From Treponema sp. (GTDB lineage Bacteria; Spirochaetota; Spirochaetia; Treponematales; Treponemataceae), in the NCBI GenBank assembly GCA_017935745.1, contig JAGBGX010000010.1, positions 1 to 64,000 on the forward strand: a stretch of DNA of 64,000 nt, given 5' to 3'. The notes beneath the pieces were generated by a model, which saw only the letters and a list, made by a program, of their open reading frames with translations, was not told where the DNA came from and searched no databases. The translations under genes were made by a program, and so were the position numbers. Shown here one piece after another: positions 16,503-24,680 of this stretch (its first letter is position 1; each line of letters opens with the position of its first letter).

Positions 16503-16527
16503 CCTCGATGCAAGCATCGAGGTTGTT
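16498..16527. repeat. Perfect 14-bp stem-loop at the end of repeat copy A
   Basis: AACAACCTCGATGC (16498-16511) pairs exactly with GCATCGAGGTTGTT (16514-16527) across only two bases. The plus strand continues GATTGG, so there is no T-run for a terminator on that strand. The GATGC/GCATC core also occurs inside the neighbouring repeat. Confidence 0.6.
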
Positions 16528-16606
16528 GATTGGAAAAGCCTGATTTTAGAAGCGGTTCGTGCTGACTGAGGCAGGCTTATTTCAGTCTGGATGGGACATA
16601 TAAAAA

Positions 16607-17368
16607 ATGAAGGGGAAAAAGAGCGCCGTTTTGCTTGCTGTGTGTGCGGTTTTGTTCTGGGGATGCAAGGAAAAAAAAGCGTCAGGCATGCATGACGTTT
16701 CCGGAAATATAATTGAAATTCAGCCTAGGGAATCTGCTGAAAAAAGCAGCGGCGGACATGCGCGGATAAGCGGAAGCGGAAATATCTGCGTTTTGTTCGG
16801 ATACGGATTTAACAGCGGGGATTTCACCAGCCGCGCGATAGAAACGCTCAGCCGGGAATTCGGGCTTGCGGAGAACGGCGGAATTGTTCTGCCTGCCGTC
16901 TTCCCTGATGATCTTCACGGCCGGATTTCAAATTTAAAGGAGCTTATTGACAGAAACACAGTGCGCGCAGTTATTCTGCTTGGCGCGCCGGAAAACACTC
17001 ATGCTGTGCTTGCGCGGATTCTTGAGGAGTGGAATGAAAAGCCGGCGTTCAACATTTTTTCGCTTTTTCCGCAGGATGATGTTCTCGGGCAGGAAGGAAC
17101 ATGCAACTTTGTGCTGGATGCGCAGGTTTCCCCGGAAGCTGAGCTTGGAGGCGACTTGCAGTCCGGCACAGACGAGGATATTCTGAGCATATTGGTTTCT
17201 TCAGTTGAATATGCCGCCCTTTTGCCGGGCGTGCTGCCTCAGGACAGTGAGCTTCATGCGCATGTTCAGGCTATAGCTGGAAAAAGAACTGTTGTCCGCT
17301 ATGTAGACAGTGAAACGGGCATTCAGTCGAGCAATCATTTTGTCATTGAACCGGCGGAGCAGCCGTGA
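16607..17368 (+). CDS. Lipoprotein of unknown function
   Basis: A 253-residue exported protein with the lipobox LFWGC (Cys20). The mature part has a polar linker to about residue 55, then an alternating beta/alpha pattern: GNICVLFGYGFNSGDFTSRAIETLSREFG, VLPAVFPDDLHGRISNLKELIDRN, RAVILLGAPENTHAVLARILEEW. This resembles a periplasmic-binding-protein or Rossmann-like fold, but I do not recognise the family. The stop overlaps the start of the YfcE-like gene (GTGA), so it opens a coupled operon with that enzyme and the ECF module. A role in uptake with the ECF transporter is possible and unproven. Confidence 0.7.
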   Translation: MKGKKSAVLLAVCAVLFWGCKEKKASGMHDVSGNIIEIQPRESAEKSSGGHARISGSGNICVLFGYGFNSGDFTSRAIETLSREFGLAENGGIVLPAVFPDDLHGRISNLKELIDRNTVRAVILLGAPENTHAVLARILEEWNEKPAFNIFSLFPQDDVLGQEGTCNFVLDAQVSPEAELGGDLQSGTDEDILSILVSSVEYAALLPGVLPQDSELHAHVQAIAGKRTVVRYVDSETGIQSSNHFVIEPAEQP

Positions 17369-18045
17369 ACACATTTTTGCAGGACAGTTCCTTGCTTGTC
17401 GGAAGCCCTGAGGAAATAAAGGCGCTTGCTTGCAAGGAATCTGCCGAGGTTCTTGTTGTATCTGATTCTCACGGAGCATACGCATCGCTTTTTCTGATTT
17501 TAAAGCAGTTCGGCGGCTGCTGTGATGCCCTGATTTTCTGCGGCGACGGAATATGTGACATTGCCAAGCTTGTGGAAGACGCTCTGCGCGATTCTTCCAT
17601 TCAAAGCTTTGTTCCTCCTGTCATCGGGATTGTGGAAGGAAACAACGATGCTGATTTGTATCCAGTAAAAAATCCTGCTTCCGGCAGTCCGTGCTATGTG
17701 GAATTCAAAATTCCGCTGTGCAACAGTGTGGAGGTTTGCGGGCATAAGATTTTTTTTACTCACGGACACAGAAATTCCCTTTTCAACGGGAACGGAGAAA
17801 TTGTTTCCCTTGCAAAGGAAAGCGGATGTGAAATTGCGCTGTACGGACATACTCATGTGGCGTTTGAGCGTCTTTGTTCCGGCGGAATTTTTGCCTTGAA
17901 TCCGGGCAGCTGCTCAAAGCCGCGCGGCGGGCAGAAGCCTTCGTTTGCAGTAATCGCTCTGAAAAAAAACAGCGCCAGCTTTGAGAGCACTTTTTTTGAG
18001 ATTTCAGCTTCTGGAATCAGGCCGTTTTTTCCAGGCGGAACATGA
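17365..18045 (+). CDS. YfcE/MJ0936-type metallophosphoesterase
   Basis: A 226-residue cytoplasmic phosphodiesterase of the calcineurin-like family, YfcE subgroup. All metal-binding motifs are present in order: SDSHG (about residue 33), CGDG (59), GNND (93), THGH (about 132) and GHTH (about 159). YfcE-type enzymes hydrolyse phosphodiester model substrates with manganese; the natural substrate is unknown. The GTG start at 17365 overlaps the preceding lipoprotein stop and has GGAG just upstream. The stop overlaps the start of the ECF gene (ATGA), so all three genes are tightly coupled. Confidence 0.85.
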   Translation: MNTFLQDSSLLVGSPEEIKALACKESAEVLVVSDSHGAYASLFLILKQFGGCCDALIFCGDGICDIAKLVEDALRDSSIQSFVPPVIGIVEGNNDADLYPVKNPASGSPCYVEFKIPLCNSVEVCGHKIFFTHGHRNSLFNGNGEIVSLAKESGCEIALYGHTHVAFERLCSGGIFALNPGSCSKPRGGQKPSFAVIALKKNSASFESTFFEISASGIRPFFPGGT

Positions 18046-20183
18046 AGGATGATCTGATGCTGCTTTCGCTGGAAAACGTTTCGTATTCATATCCGCACTC
18101 TGAAAAAAAAGCGCTGCGCTCCGTCACTGTTTCCATACAGCAGGGCGAATATATTGCGGTGCTCGGCTGCAACGGCTCAGGAAAAAGCACGCTTGCCCGG
18201 CTCATGGCTGGATTCTTTGAGCCTTCCGAAGGAACGGTAAGAAAGCAGGAAGGGCTTCGTCCGGGCATTGTGTTTCAGCAGCCCAAGGAGCAGATTGTCG
18301 CCGGGATTGTTGAGCGGGACACAGCGTTCGGTCCGCAGAACCTGAGCCTTTCAAAAGATGAAATTGAGCTTCGCACAATCGAGTGCCTTTCTGTTGTTTC
18401 GCTTGCAGACAAAGCGTTTTGCAGGACGCTTGAGCTTTCGCTCGGGCAGACGCAGCGTCTTGCCTTCAGCGGAATTCTTGCCCTGTTTCCTGATCTGCTG
18501 ATTCTTGATGAAGTGACAGCCATGCTTGACCCTGAGGCAAAAAAACGGCTGCTGGAATTTATCGGCCGATGGAACAGGAAGGGGCATGCGGTTGTTCATG
18601 TCACTCATGATCTGGATGAAGCAATGAAAGCTTCCCGTATTATTGTCATGGAAGACGGCGCGGCAGCCTTTGACGGAACGCGGCAGGAATTTGCAGCGGA
18701 CAGGCGTGTGTTTGAATCAGTTTTTGGACAGGACGCTGAATACACTTCCTTTGCATGCCGCAAGCAGGCTCATTTGGAATCCGCAGAAACTGCGCTCAAG
18801 GTGTCAGGGCTTTCCTTTTGCTACGGCAGCTTTGATGTATTTAAAGAAATTTCCTTCGGGCTGAAAAAAGGAACGCTCACAGCGCTTACCGGTCCGAGCG
18901 GCTGCGGAAAGTCCACGCTGTTTGAATGTCTTGCCGGGCTGAAAAAAGCGTGCGCCGGAACTGCTGAAGCTTCCTCGCGTCCAGTGCTTGCTCTTCAGGA
19001 AAGCGAAGCTTCGCTGTTTGAGCCGTATGCTGCGGATGATGTTGCGTTCGGGCCGAAAAACAGAAATGTCTGCGGCAAGGAGCTGCTTGCCCGGGTGAAA
19101 GGCGCGATGGAGCTTTCCGGGCTTCCGTACAGCGAATTCGCAAACCGCGCGACATTTTCTCTGAGCGGCGGCGAAAAGCGCAAGCTTTCCATTGCGGGGC
19201 TGATTGCACTGGACAGCAGCATTCTGATTTTTGACGAGCCGACTGCCGGGCTTGATCCTGCTTCAAGAAAAAAAATCATATCTGCGCTCAGGTCTCTGGC
19301 GGAATCAGGCAAGACAGTTCTGTTCAGCACGCACAGAATTCAGGAGGCCGCGGCTGCCGATGTTCACCTCAGATGGGAAGAGCTGCTTGCACACAAAAAC
19401 AGTCCGCTCTGTTTTGCTGAAGAAAAGGAAACCGGCCTAAAGAAAATGGAGCTTATAAAGAATGCTTCCCTGCTTGGCGGCATTGCAAGGGCGGCTTCTG
19501 TCTTTACGGCTCCCGCGAAAATTCCTTCATCTGTTATAAGCTCGCTTCCGGCTGCTGCAAAAATGATTTTGTTTTTAGCATTATTTGCAGTTTCTCTTTC
19601 AGTGACTCCGCTCTGGGCCTGCGTGCTGATGATTCTGGTGAACGGACTGTATGCCGCTGCCGCGCGGCTGCCGTTTTCCAAGCCGCTCATGGCTGTTGCA
19701 CGGCTTTTTCCGTGGATTGTGCTTTTTTCTCTCATGGGAATTTTTCTGTTTCCTGTTTATGAAGGAGATACCATTCTGTTCAGCTGGAAAATGATTGTTG
19801 TTACGCGGACAAAGCTTCTGCTTTTTGCGCGGTCATTTTTTCATTCTGTGAGCGCGCTTTTTGCCATCGGGACGTTTATTTTTTCAACTGATGAACGCCA
19901 GATTATGGACGGGTTTTCATTTGTCCTCAGGCCGCTTGCTGTTCTGAAAATTCCAGTGCGGTACGCTGTTATTTCCGCCGGAATTATGTTTCGCTTTGTT
20001 CCGCTTCTTCTGGAAGAGCTTTCCGGGATTATCAAGACACAGATAATACGCGGAGCTTTCGCAGATGCACGGGGAATCAAAAAGATAAAGATGATGCTTC
20101 CTGTTTTTGTGCCGCTTGTTCTTCAGACGGTGCGGAAGGCGCAGTGTCTGGCAGATGCGCTTACTGCCAGATATTTTAAATAG
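18042..20183 (+). CDS. ECF transporter energy module as one polypeptide (EcfA-EcfA'-EcfT fusion)
   Basis: A 713-residue fusion. Residues about 7-235 form the first ABC ATPase (Walker A GCNGSGKST, signature LSLGQTQRLAFSG, Walker B LLILDEVTAMLD). Residues about 250-455 form the second (GPSGCGKST, LSGGEKRKLSIAG, ILIFDEPTAGLD). From about residue 480 onward several hydrophobic helices lead to an EcfT-like part containing the Ala-Arg-Gly coupling motif in IIRGAFADARGIKKIKMM. In group II ECF transporters these are normally separate proteins that energise small vitamin- or metal-binding S components. No S component is adjacent, so it may serve several encoded elsewhere. ATG 18042 overlaps the YfcE stop; an in-frame ATG at 18057 is possible. 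Confidence 0.85.
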   Translation: MKDDLMLLSLENVSYSYPHSEKKALRSVTVSIQQGEYIAVLGCNGSGKSTLARLMAGFFEPSEGTVRKQEGLRPGIVFQQPKEQIVAGIVERDTAFGPQNLSLSKDEIELRTIECLSVVSLADKAFCRTLELSLGQTQRLAFSGILALFPDLLILDEVTAMLDPEAKKRLLEFIGRWNRKGHAVVHVTHDLDEAMKASRIIVMEDGAAAFDGTRQEFAADRRVFESVFGQDAEYTSFACRKQAHLESAETALKVSGLSFCYGSFDVFKEISFGLKKGTLTALTGPSGCGKSTLFECLAGLKKACAGTAEASSRPVLALQESEASLFEPYAADDVAFGPKNRNVCGKELLARVKGAMELSGLPYSEFANRATFSLSGGEKRKLSIAGLIALDSSILIFDEPTAGLDPASRKKIISALRSLAESGKTVLFSTHRIQEAAAADVHLRWEELLAHKNSPLCFAEEKETGLKKMELIKNASLLGGIARAASVFTAPAKIPSSVISSLPAAAKMILFLALFAVSLSVTPLWACVLMILVNGLYAAAARLPFSKPLMAVARLFPWIVLFSLMGIFLFPVYEGDTILFSWKMIVVTRTKLLLFARSFFHSVSALFAIGTFIFSTDERQIMDGFSFVLRPLAVLKIPVRYAVISAGIMFRFVPLLLEELSGIIKTQIIRGAFADARGIKKIKMMLPVFVPLVLQTVRKAQCLADALTARYFK

Positions 20184-20215
20184 CAGCACAGCATCTGTAT
20201 TCTGGAGGTTTTGAG

Positions 20216-21568
20216 ATGAATATGAAGATAGTGATTGCACTGACAGCAGTTGCAATGTATGCGCTTGTCATTCTGTTTCAGAATAAGAAGGCATTTTTCA
20301 CAGTTGGCGCGGCTGCTGTTGTAATTGCGCTCGGAACTGTTTTTCCTGGGAGCGTCTTTCCGTTGCCGCAGGATATTGTTGCTCTGGAAGGCGAGTTTCC
20401 GTCCAGAATATATTCCTTGTATCATTCCGTTTTTGAAATCATCAACTGGAATGTAATTATGATTTATCTTGGCAGCATGGTTGTTGCTTCTTTTTTTATT
20501 TACTCAAAGGTTCCGGTGAAAATTGCGGACAGCATTGTGAACAAAAGCCGCAACACATGCCTTGCCATGGTTTTTATTCTTGCAATGACAGGAATCATTT
20601 CTATTTTTGTAGAAAATGTGGCAACGGTGCTTGTTATGGCTCCGATTGCGCTTGCTCTGTGTGCAAAGCTCGGCATGAACCCTCTGTACTTTATGATTGG
20701 GCTTGCTGTCATGAGCAACCTTGAAGGAGTTGCAACTCTGGTCGGAGATCCTCCTTCGATGATTTTCGCAAGCTATGCCGGATACACCTTCAATGATTTT
20801 TTTATCCATGAAGGCCGCCCTTCCATTTTCTTTATTATTCAGACAGGAATGATTTTCGGCTGCGTGTTTTTCTATTTCTTTTTTGCAAAGCACAGAAAGG
20901 AATCTGTTCGTGTGGAAAGCGGAAAAATTGTTTCATGGGTTCCGTCTGCTGCGCTTTTGCTCATGATTTTCGGACTTGCAGCGGTTTCCTTTGTGAGCCC
21001 GCGGTTTGAATATGCAAGCGGAACACTCGTGCTTTCTATCGGGATTCTGTGCCTGCTGTGGTTTAAGTTTTTTCAAAAGAAAAGCGGAAGCGAAGTCATG
21101 GGCATTGTAAAGGAACTTGACTGGGAAACGATTTTTTTTCTGCTCGGGATTTTCATTGTTATCGGCGCAATCAGGGAGACGGGGCTTTTGAAGGAGCTTG
21201 CTGATCTTCTTGTTGCAGTTACCGGCGGCTCGAAAATTTCAGGCTTTGTCATTATTCTGTGCATTTCCGTTTTTATAAGCGGATTTGTAGACAATGTGCC
21301 GTATATAATCGCCATGCTTCCTGTGGCGGCGACAATGGCCTTTGAGCTTCAGATTAAGCCTGAGCTGTATATGTTTGCTCTGCTGGTGGGAAGCTGCCTT
21401 GGCGGAAACCTTACTCCGTTCGGTGCAAGCGCAAATATTGTTGCCATGGGAATTTTAAAGCGGGAAGGGCATCCGATAAAATTCAGCGGATGGATGAAAA
21501 TCGGGGTGCCGTTTACAGTGGTCACTACAGCTTCAGCAGCTCTTGTGCTGTGGGCTGTCTGGTCATAA
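20216..21568 (+). CDS. ArsB/NhaD-superfamily ion transporter
   Basis: A 450-residue polytopic membrane protein (about 11-12 hydrophobic segments). It matches the ArsB/NhaD (SLC13-like, COG1055) superfamily: FVENVATVLVMAPIALAL after the third helix, NLEGVATLVGDPPSMIFASYAGYTFNDFF, and in the second half SGFVDNVPYIIAMLPVA and GGNLTPFGASANIVAMGIL. The two half-repeats carry the re-entrant loop motifs. The family includes sodium/proton antiporters and arsenite or dicarboxylate carriers; the substrate is not clear here. GGAGG lies 7 nt before ATG 20216. A strong terminator follows. Confidence 0.8.
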   Translation: MNMKIVIALTAVAMYALVILFQNKKAFFTVGAAAVVIALGTVFPGSVFPLPQDIVALEGEFPSRIYSLYHSVFEIINWNVIMIYLGSMVVASFFIYSKVPVKIADSIVNKSRNTCLAMVFILAMTGIISIFVENVATVLVMAPIALALCAKLGMNPLYFMIGLAVMSNLEGVATLVGDPPSMIFASYAGYTFNDFFIHEGRPSIFFIIQTGMIFGCVFFYFFFAKHRKESVRVESGKIVSWVPSAALLLMIFGLAAVSFVSPRFEYASGTLVLSIGILCLLWFKFFQKKSGSEVMGIVKELDWETIFFLLGIFIVIGAIRETGLLKELADLLVAVTGGSKISGFVIILCISVFISGFVDNVPYIIAMLPVAATMAFELQIKPELYMFALLVGSCLGGNLTPFGASANIVAMGILKREGHPIKFSGWMKIGVPFTVVTTASAALVLWAVWS

Positions 21569-21572
21569 TAGC

Positions 21573-21622
21573 CGGCAGCCCTAAAAAAGCACGGGAGTGA
21601 TTTTTTAGGGCTGCCCTTTTTT
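21573..21622 (+). terminator. Strong Rho-independent terminator
   Basis: A 15-bp stem of GGCAGCCCTAAAAAA paired with TTTTTTAGGGCTGCC, followed by CTTTTTT. It ends the ArsB/NhaD transcript. The T-run touches the GGAG of the DUF368 gene, so the latter may live on read-through or a promoter within the hairpin region. Confidence 0.85.
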
Positions 21623-21632
21623 GGAGCGAAGT

Positions 21633-22514
21633 ATGAATTCACTTGTATTGCTTTTGAAAGGAATTGGAATTGGAATGGCAAATGTTATTCCCGGAGTTTC
21701 TGGCGGAACGCTTGCCGTTGTCTTTAACATCTATGATGCGTTTGTAAATGCAATTACGCTGAATGTAAAGAAGCTGTGGGCAAACAGAAAATTTCTGGTT
21801 CCGCTTCTGGCAGGAATGGCATTGGGAGTCCTTTTGTTCAGCAAGCTTGTTTCCGTTTTGTACGGGCATTTTCCAGTTCAGACGAACTGCTTTTTTACCG
21901 GGCTTGTGCTGGGAAGCATTCCGCTTATTTTCAGCTATGCGCGGAGCATTCCGTCTGGAAAAACGGGCAGCGTGCCGTTTGTCATAAGCCTTGTGCTGTG
22001 CGCACTTGCAGGATTCGCTGTGCTTCTGTTCTTTTCACAGCTTGAAGGTTCTGTTGACCGCACTTCCGCCGCACACAGCATACTGCCCCCGCTTTCCGCG
22101 GCTCTTGCATTCAGAATTTTTATTGCGGGAGTTTTCGGTGCGGTTGTGATGATTGTTCCCGGAATTTCCGGCTCGCTTATCATGCTCATAATGGGAGTCT
22201 ATACGATTGTAATCACAAGCATTCCGGCTTTGTTCAGTCCGCAGACTTTTACGCATGCGCTGCTTCTTCTGCTGCCAAACGGCATTGGAGTGCTTCTGGG
22301 GCTTTTGTCAGGCGCCAGAATGATCAGTTTTTTCCTGAAGAAAATTCCAAACCATACGTATGCTGTTATTCTGGGGCTTTTGGGCGGCTCGGCTGTTACC
22401 ATTTTTCCGGGTGCAAAGGCGCTTGAAACAGTTCCGGCTATGCTTTCCTGCCTTGTGTGCCTGTGCGGAGGTGCGGCGCTGGCATATTTCAGTTCACGGT
22501 CTGAAAAAAGCTAG
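21633..22514 (+). CDS. DUF368 membrane protein, probable polyprenyl-phosphate flippase
   Basis: A 293-residue membrane protein with about eight to nine helices. It carries the duplicated DUF368 motif: GMANVIPGVSGGTLAVVFNIYD at residues 14-35 and VVMIVPGISGSLIMLIMGVY in the second half. DUF368 proteins (PopT) have been shown in other bacteria to recycle undecaprenyl phosphate across the cytoplasmic membrane for cell-envelope synthesis. The start is ATG 21633 with GGAG upstream; a TTG at 21621 would put the ribosome-binding site inside the gene. It converges with the gene at 22511, sharing stop-codon bases. Confidence 0.85.
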   Translation: MNSLVLLLKGIGIGMANVIPGVSGGTLAVVFNIYDAFVNAITLNVKKLWANRKFLVPLLAGMALGVLLFSKLVSVLYGHFPVQTNCFFTGLVLGSIPLIFSYARSIPSGKTGSVPFVISLVLCALAGFAVLLFFSQLEGSVDRTSAAHSILPPLSAALAFRIFIAGVFGAVVMIVPGISGSLIMLIMGVYTIVITSIPALFSPQTFTHALLLLLPNGIGVLLGLLSGARMISFFLKKIPNHTYAVILGLLGGSAVTIFPGAKALETVPAMLSCLVCLCGGAALAYFSSRSEKS

Positions 22515-22906
22515 GCTGACACAGAGACAACGGCTCCGGCTTCCGGCATAAGTCCTGCAAGCCCGTATGACTGCGGCTGGCTTGCGGCTGCCATGGCATT
22601 TTTTATCTGCTGCTGATATGCTTTTATAAGCTCATCTTTCTGCTCATCTGAAAGCCCTGTGGTATCATTTTCAGTTACAGACGCTTTCTGCTTCATTGAG
22701 ACAAGCTGGGTGATGAGGGTATTCAGAATCCGTATGCGGTCAACAGGAACTCCTTTTTGACCTTGGGCAGTTGCTGTTCCGCGCACGTAGTCAAGCTGAG
22801 TGTATATGACTGCGCTCGGTTTGACTGGAACGCACAGTGTTCCTGAAGAAGTAGAGAAAAGGTTTCCATAAGAAGCTGCGTTTAATCTGATTCCGTTTGA
22901 ATACAT
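22511..22906 (-). CDS. Hypothetical protein, 131 residues
   Basis: A 131-residue protein I cannot assign to a characterised family. It begins MYSNGIRLNAASYGNLFS, has no signal peptide, and contains a probable helical segment (VDRIRILNTLITQLVSMKQKA) followed by an acidic/Gln-rich helix (DEQKDELIKAYQQQIKNAMAAA). The start ATG 22906 is preceded by GAGGGTAGGA. Codon usage and a good ribosome-binding site support a real gene. Its stop overlaps the stop of the convergent DUF368 gene. It is the last gene before the redox operon on the same strand, about 90 bp away. Confidence 0.6.
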   Translation of the reverse strand: MYSNGIRLNAASYGNLFSTSSGTLCVPVKPSAVIYTQLDYVRGTATAQGQKGVPVDRIRILNTLITQLVSMKQKASVTENDTTGLSDEQKDELIKAYQQQIKNAMAAASQPQSYGLAGLMPEAGAVVSVSA

Positions 22907-22997
22907 AATCCTACCCTCATACTATGTATCGGAATTTCGGACAAAAATGTTAGAGAAAAAGTTTCAATAAAAAATATAATAATAGATTAAAAAATAG

Positions 22998-23828
22998 TCA
23001 AAGCGCACCGGTTTTGCATGCTGCCTTGCAGTCTCCGCACCGTATGCATTCCCTGTCGTTTATGTGAAGCGCATCCATTTTGCATGCCGCGACACAAGCT
23101 CCGCAGTTTGTGCATTTTGATGCGTCAACCTTTATTCCAAAAATGGCTGTCCTGTTGAAAAATGAATAGATTGCTCCGAGCGGACAGAAAAAGCGGCAGA
23201 ACGGACGGAACATAAAGACAGACCAGACAATGATGGCCAGTGCTACAGCGCTTTTCCAGACAAACAGGCGGCCGGCTGCGGAGCGGAGGCTTTCATTCAG
23301 CAGGACAAGCGGCCATCCGGCGGAAACTGTTCCCTGCGGACAAAGCCACGAGCAAAAAAACGGAGAGCCAAGTCCGTTCCGCAGGCAAAAGGCAATCGGC
23401 ATGGCTATGCAGAGGACGAGCAGAATCACGTATTTCAGCAGGGATGCTTTCCGTGTGACTGCAAGAAGCTTTTTGGTGCGGATTATTTTTTTTGAAGGAA
23501 TTTTGTACAGAATCTCCTGAAGCAGTCCGAACGGACACAAAAATGAGCAGACAGTCCTTCCGAGCAGCGCGCCGGCTAAAAACAGAAATCCTGTTATAAA
23601 GAATGGAACTGTTCCGCCGGCAAGTGTGTTCTGCAAGGCTCCCAGCGGACATGAAGATACTGCGCCCGGACAGGAATAGCAGTTAAGTCCTGGAACGCAA
23701 GCAGCCTTTGCGGGTGAGCGGGATATAGTTCCTGTGAAAAAATTCCGTATGTCGGCGTTATAAATCAGCATTGACAGAATCTGAATCATTTTTCGCCGGA
23801 GCGGACTGCCTGTCTTCAGCTCAGCCAA
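22998..23828 (-). CDS. NapH/polyferredoxin-type membrane 4Fe-4S protein
   Basis: A protein of about 276 residues with four membrane helices. Cysteine motifs typical of NapH/MauN/YccM-like proteins occur between helices: CYSCPGAVSSCPLGAL, CSFLCPFG, CSWLCPQG and CRFFCPLGAIY. Two classical 4Fe-4S ferredoxin motifs follow at the C-terminus (CTNCGACVAACKMDAL and CIRCGDCKAACKTGAL). It should pass electrons across or along the membrane. The start is uncertain: TTG 23828 overlaps the upstream micro-gene by 8 nt and keeps the RRKMIQIL segment, while ATG 23789 lacks a clear ribosome-binding site. It forms an operon with the CXXC micro-protein and TlpA-like gene. Confidence 0.82.
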   Translation of the reverse strand: MAELKTGSPLRRKMIQILSMLIYNADIRNFFTGTISRSPAKAACVPGLNCYSCPGAVSSCPLGALQNTLAGGTVPFFITGFLFLAGALLGRTVCSFLCPFGLLQEILYKIPSKKIIRTKKLLAVTRKASLLKYVILLVLCIAMPIAFCLRNGLGSPFFCSWLCPQGTVSAGWPLVLLNESLRSAAGRLFVWKSAVALAIIVWSVFMFRPFCRFFCPLGAIYSFFNRTAIFGIKVDASKCTNCGACVAACKMDALHINDRECIRCGDCKAACKTGAL

Positions 23829-23970
23829 TTCCTATGCACTCCATGCAGATAAACACTGCCTTGCGCAGCAGAACTGCCGTGTCGCCTCTTGCAATTCCTG
23901 CCGCGGCAAAGAGAATGCCGAAAGCTATAAGAATAGCTGCGCTTTTTGTGGCTGCGGACTTATTTTTCAT
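23821..23970 (-). CDS. CD1871A-family CXXC micro-protein, 49 residues
   Basis: A 49-codon gene in the gap between the TlpA-like and polyferredoxin genes. The product has a basic start (MKNKSAATK), one hydrophobic helix (AAILIAFGILFAAAGIARG), and ends in CMECIGIG. The size, single helix and terminal CxxC match the small CD1871A family, found in clostridia beside a 4Fe-4S membrane protein and a thioredoxin-like protein. The start ATG 23970 overlaps the last 11 nt of the TlpA-like gene, with AAGGA upstream, and its own stop overlaps the polyferredoxin start. It is likely a membrane redox adaptor; no enzymatic function is proven. Confidence 0.75.
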   Translation of the reverse strand: MKNKSAATKSAAILIAFGILFAAAGIARGDTAVLLRKAVFICMECIGIG

Positions 23971-24463
23971 ATCCTTCAATAAAGCTATGCAGCATGGAGC
24001 TTGTCATTCTTCCGACATGAATATCGAGGACAGTTCCGTCAGCTGAAATTAAAATGCTTGCAGGAATTCCTTGGATTCCGTACAGGGATGCGATTTCCCC
24101 TTTCTGGTCAAGTCCTCCTGGAAAAGTGTAGCCGTTTTTTTCCATAAAATCAGCGCGGCTTTTTTCCGTATCGGAAACACAGATTCCAAGAAAAGCGAGC
24201 TTTGCGTTTTCTCCCTGGGCTTGCAGCTGTTCTGCGAGCGCATTCATTTCAGGAAGCTCGGCTCTGCACGGCGGACACCACGTAGCCCAAAAGTGCAGCA
24301 GCACGGCTTTTCCTTTGTAATCAGAACATTTTTTTGTTTCTCCGGAAGAAAGCGTTATAGAAAAATCCGGCGCAGGAGAATCTCTTCTTATGGTCTGTGA
24401 AAATCCTGCGCAAGCTATAAGCATGCAGGCTGCAAGCGCGAAATTCAGTTTGCTGAGCTTCAT
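23960..24463 (-). CDS. TlpA/ResA-like exported thioredoxin-fold protein
   Basis: A 167-residue protein with signal peptide MKLSKLNFALAACMLIACAGFS and a redoxin domain. The active site is WATWCPPCRAELPEM (about residues 59-73), the usual WCxxC of TlpA/ResA-type thiol-disulfide proteins. A conserved cis-proline region appears as GIQGIPASILISADGTV. It works outside the cytoplasm. A cysteine in the signal region (IACAG) might instead be a lipobox, so lipidation is possible. It leads the operon with the CXXC micro-protein and polyferredoxin, suggesting an electron path to extracytoplasmic thiols. Confidence 0.88.
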   Translation of the reverse strand: MKLSKLNFALAACMLIACAGFSQTIRRDSPAPDFSITLSSGETKKCSDYKGKAVLLHFWATWCPPCRAELPEMNALAEQLQAQGENAKLAFLGICVSDTEKSRADFMEKNGYTFPGGLDQKGEIASLYGIQGIPASILISADGTVLDIHVGRMTSSMLHSFIEGYEK

Positions 24464-24680
24464 AAAAACCTCCGTAATGGCATGTCCTCATAAGTAAATC
24501 ATAAAACCAGATTTGGGTAAAGCCTGTTGCGGCGGCGGACATCCGAATCAGGCAGTTCCGGCGATTTGGTTTTGCTTTAAATGCTTTTTTTTAGTACGTT
24601 TATTTTAAATAAAAGAAGCGGATATTATTTGCTGAACTGATATTGCGGCGAAAACGCTTTTTTTATAAAATAGGATGAAA

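Noticed and set aside
16346-16543. 65-codon frame spanning repeat copy A
   Set aside because: It is made of repeat and hairpin sequence, lacks a ribosome-binding site and would not be conserved between copies.
22998-23828. Frameshift or truncation in the polyferredoxin gene, suggested by its poor start
   Set aside because: All cysteine motifs and helices are present and in order; overlap with the micro-gene explains the unusual TTG start.
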